Origin: Rudaea sp. 3F27F6
GTDB lineage: Bacteria > Pseudomonadota > Gammaproteobacteria > Xanthomonadales > Rhodanobacteraceae
DNA length: 64,000 nucleotides
Assembly: GCF_005503555.1 (NCBI RefSeq)
Contig: NZ_SCNG01000006.1
Span: forward strand, 248,001-312,000
Reading direction: 5' to 3'
Shown: positions 62,976 to 64,000 of the stretch, in pieces
Position numbering within the stretch: position 1 is the first letter of the stretch
Layout: each line of letters starts with the position of its first letter
Position numbers and translations under genes: made by a program
The notes under the pieces: generated by a model
The model's input: only the letters and a program-made list of their open reading frames with translations
What the model was told of the DNA's origin: nothing
Database searches by the model: none

Positions 62976-64000
62976 CTACAACTTCCCCCGCAGTCGCGTG
63001 GTGTAGCGGTAATTCATCATCAGCGTCGTCAGATAAGTCGCGAGCTGCAGCACCGCCACCGTGTCTGCCTCCTCGGTGACCAGGCGCAGCGCGCGGCTGC
63101 GCTGCAGCACCGCTTTGTAGACCTTGTTGACCATGAAGCGCCGCTCGCCACTCCAGTTCGACACCGAAGTCAGCAGCGACTTGCGGTGCGACTGCAGCAG
63201 CCTGGCGACCGACCGCCGCGTCTCGCCTTTCGCGCTGCCTTCGTCGAACATGCGGCGCAAGTTGTCGTCGTGGAATTCCGGAAAATCCTCGGCCTCGGCC
63301 TGCCGGCGCTTCTTGTAGTAGCGGTCGAGCGTGCTGCGGATCGCCGACACCTTCCACAACTTGCGGCCGCTCGCGCGCAGCGGCGGCTTGCCGGCGATGC
63401 CTGCCATCAGCTTGTCCACGAACAGCAGCTTGTCGAGCGCCTTCCAGCCGGCGTATTTCTTGCGCCAGTCGAGTCCCGGCGTCAGCCAGACCGCGAATGT
63501 CTCGACGAAGTCCTCGTCCGGGTGATACTGCGCGTAGTAGTAGTCGAGATGGCGCACGTAACTCTTGCTGTACGGACGGAAGCGATACGTATCGCCATAT
63601 TCCTCGGACGAATGACCGAACACGCGCTGCCAACTGCGCTTGCGGTTGAGGTCGTAAGCGTAAGTCAGCGCGTGACCGCATTCGTGGCGCAGCAGCTTCA
63701 TGCACCAGTCGTCGGTGTCGCCTTCGGCTTCGAGCATCATCTTGCGCTGCAGTTCGATCAGCCGCGGATGCGCGAGATAGAACGGGATGCCGATCACCGG
63801 CTCGCCTTCCGGCGTCAGCCATTCGTCGGCCAGATAGCAGCGCGGCTTGAACGAGATATTGCGCGCTTCAAGTTCGCGGTACAGCTGCGCGATGCGCGCC
63901 TCGAGCCACGTCCCTTCGATGTGCAGCGGCAGCTCGGACAGGCGCAGCGCGAGCAATGCCGCTTCGGGAATCGTCGCGAGATCGACCGGCTGCGTTGCGG
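62976..64000 (-). CDS. Putative zinc metallopeptidase (N-terminus beyond the window)
   Basis: The frame is open to base 64000 (preceded by ATQPVDLATIPEAALLAL), so the start lies right of the window; at least 341 residues. A zinc motif HECGH in LLRHECGHALTYAYDL is present, near 115 of the visible part; a further His/Glu pair HPDEDFVETFAVW lies about 70 residues later. This is the arrangement of putative zinc-binding metallopeptidases associated with peptide-modifying genes. A partner ATP-grasp gene lies downstream. Confidence 0.8.
   Translation of the reverse strand, partial: ATQPVDLATIPEAALLALRLSELPLHIEGTWLEARIAQLYRELEARNISFKPRCYLADEWLTPEGEPVIGIPFYLAHPRLIELQRKMMLEAEGDTDDWCMKLLRHECGHALTYAYDLNRKRSWQRVFGHSSEEYGDTYRFRPYSKSYVRHLDYYYAQYHPDEDFVETFAVWLTPGLDWRKKYAGWKALDKLLFVDKLMAGIAGKPPLRASGRKLWKVSAIRSTLDRYYKKRRQAEAEDFPEFHDDNLRRMFDEGSAKGETRRSVARLLQSHRKSLLTSVSNWSGERRFMVNKVYKAVLQRSRALRLVTEEADTVAVLQLATYLTTLMMNYRYTTRLRGKL

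Overview
The window is about two thirds G+C, densely coded, and reads as a gammaproteobacterium of the Xanthomonadales/Lysobacterales type, probably Rhodanobacteraceae-like. I infer this from the protein repertoire (many exported peptidases, TonB-dependent receptors, M28/M20/M14 enzymes, sterol desaturase), the GTG starts, and the interspersed repeats typical of that order. No rRNA, tRNA, CRISPR, prophage or transposase gene was seen.

Layout. (1) 1-8750, plus strand: end of a Ca-dependent PI-phospholipase C, a PHP-type CehA/McbA hydrolase, an AraC regulator, then a beta-helix lipoprotein, a diheme cytochrome c and a TonB-dependent receptor. This looks like a regulated outer-membrane uptake and periplasmic processing cluster of unknown substrate. 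(2) 8998-12134: the most unusual part, an A+T-richer block of small orphan genes separated by ~89-bp imperfect palindromes with the architecture of integron attC sites. Gene starts lie 3-13 nt after each site, and several stop codons lie inside the site. No integrase gene is in the window, so this is a cassette cluster lacking an integrase (CALIN) or the distal part of a sedentary integron. It carries an Imm8-type immunity gene, a cassette whose stop codon was lost with its attC R'' box so that it reads through into the next cassette, one cassette in inverted orientation, and decayed remnants. (3) 12241-24548, minus strand: one nine-gene operon, TldD-like (Tat signal), two tandem TldE-like paralogues, DUF4159, MoxR ATPase, DUF58, BatA-type, DUF4175-like and a GATase-like membrane protein. 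It is divergent from a 995-aa exported M14 peptidase (24761-27748).

(4) 27829-29810: DegT-type aminotransferase with two half-size EamA/SMR-type membrane proteins, resembling an ArnB/ArnE/ArnF arrangement. (5) 30040-45561: mostly single housekeeping or exported genes: sterol desaturase, DUF1993, M20 peptidase, OsmC, GNAT, N-formylglutamate amidohydrolase, MASE2-GGDEF cyclase, M28 peptidase, glycine-zipper and YbaY-like lipoproteins, amidohydrolase, ThpR, bactofilin plus zinc ribbon, TonB protein, M14-like hydrolase. Many are followed by clear hairpin terminators. (6) 45963-49301: a large Ig-repeat surface protein with a C-terminal sorting-type tail and a long untranslated leader. (7) 49387-58004: transporters (MFS, RhtA-like, ABC, ChaA, EamA) and their regulators. 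Strong palindromic operators lie upstream of the MFS gene and between the ABC transporter and a DUF2975/HTH pair. (8) 58078-64000, minus strand: 2H phosphoesterase, VOC proteins, DUF1801, small AraC regulator, ATP-grasp ligase, and a zinc metallopeptidase that runs off the right edge.
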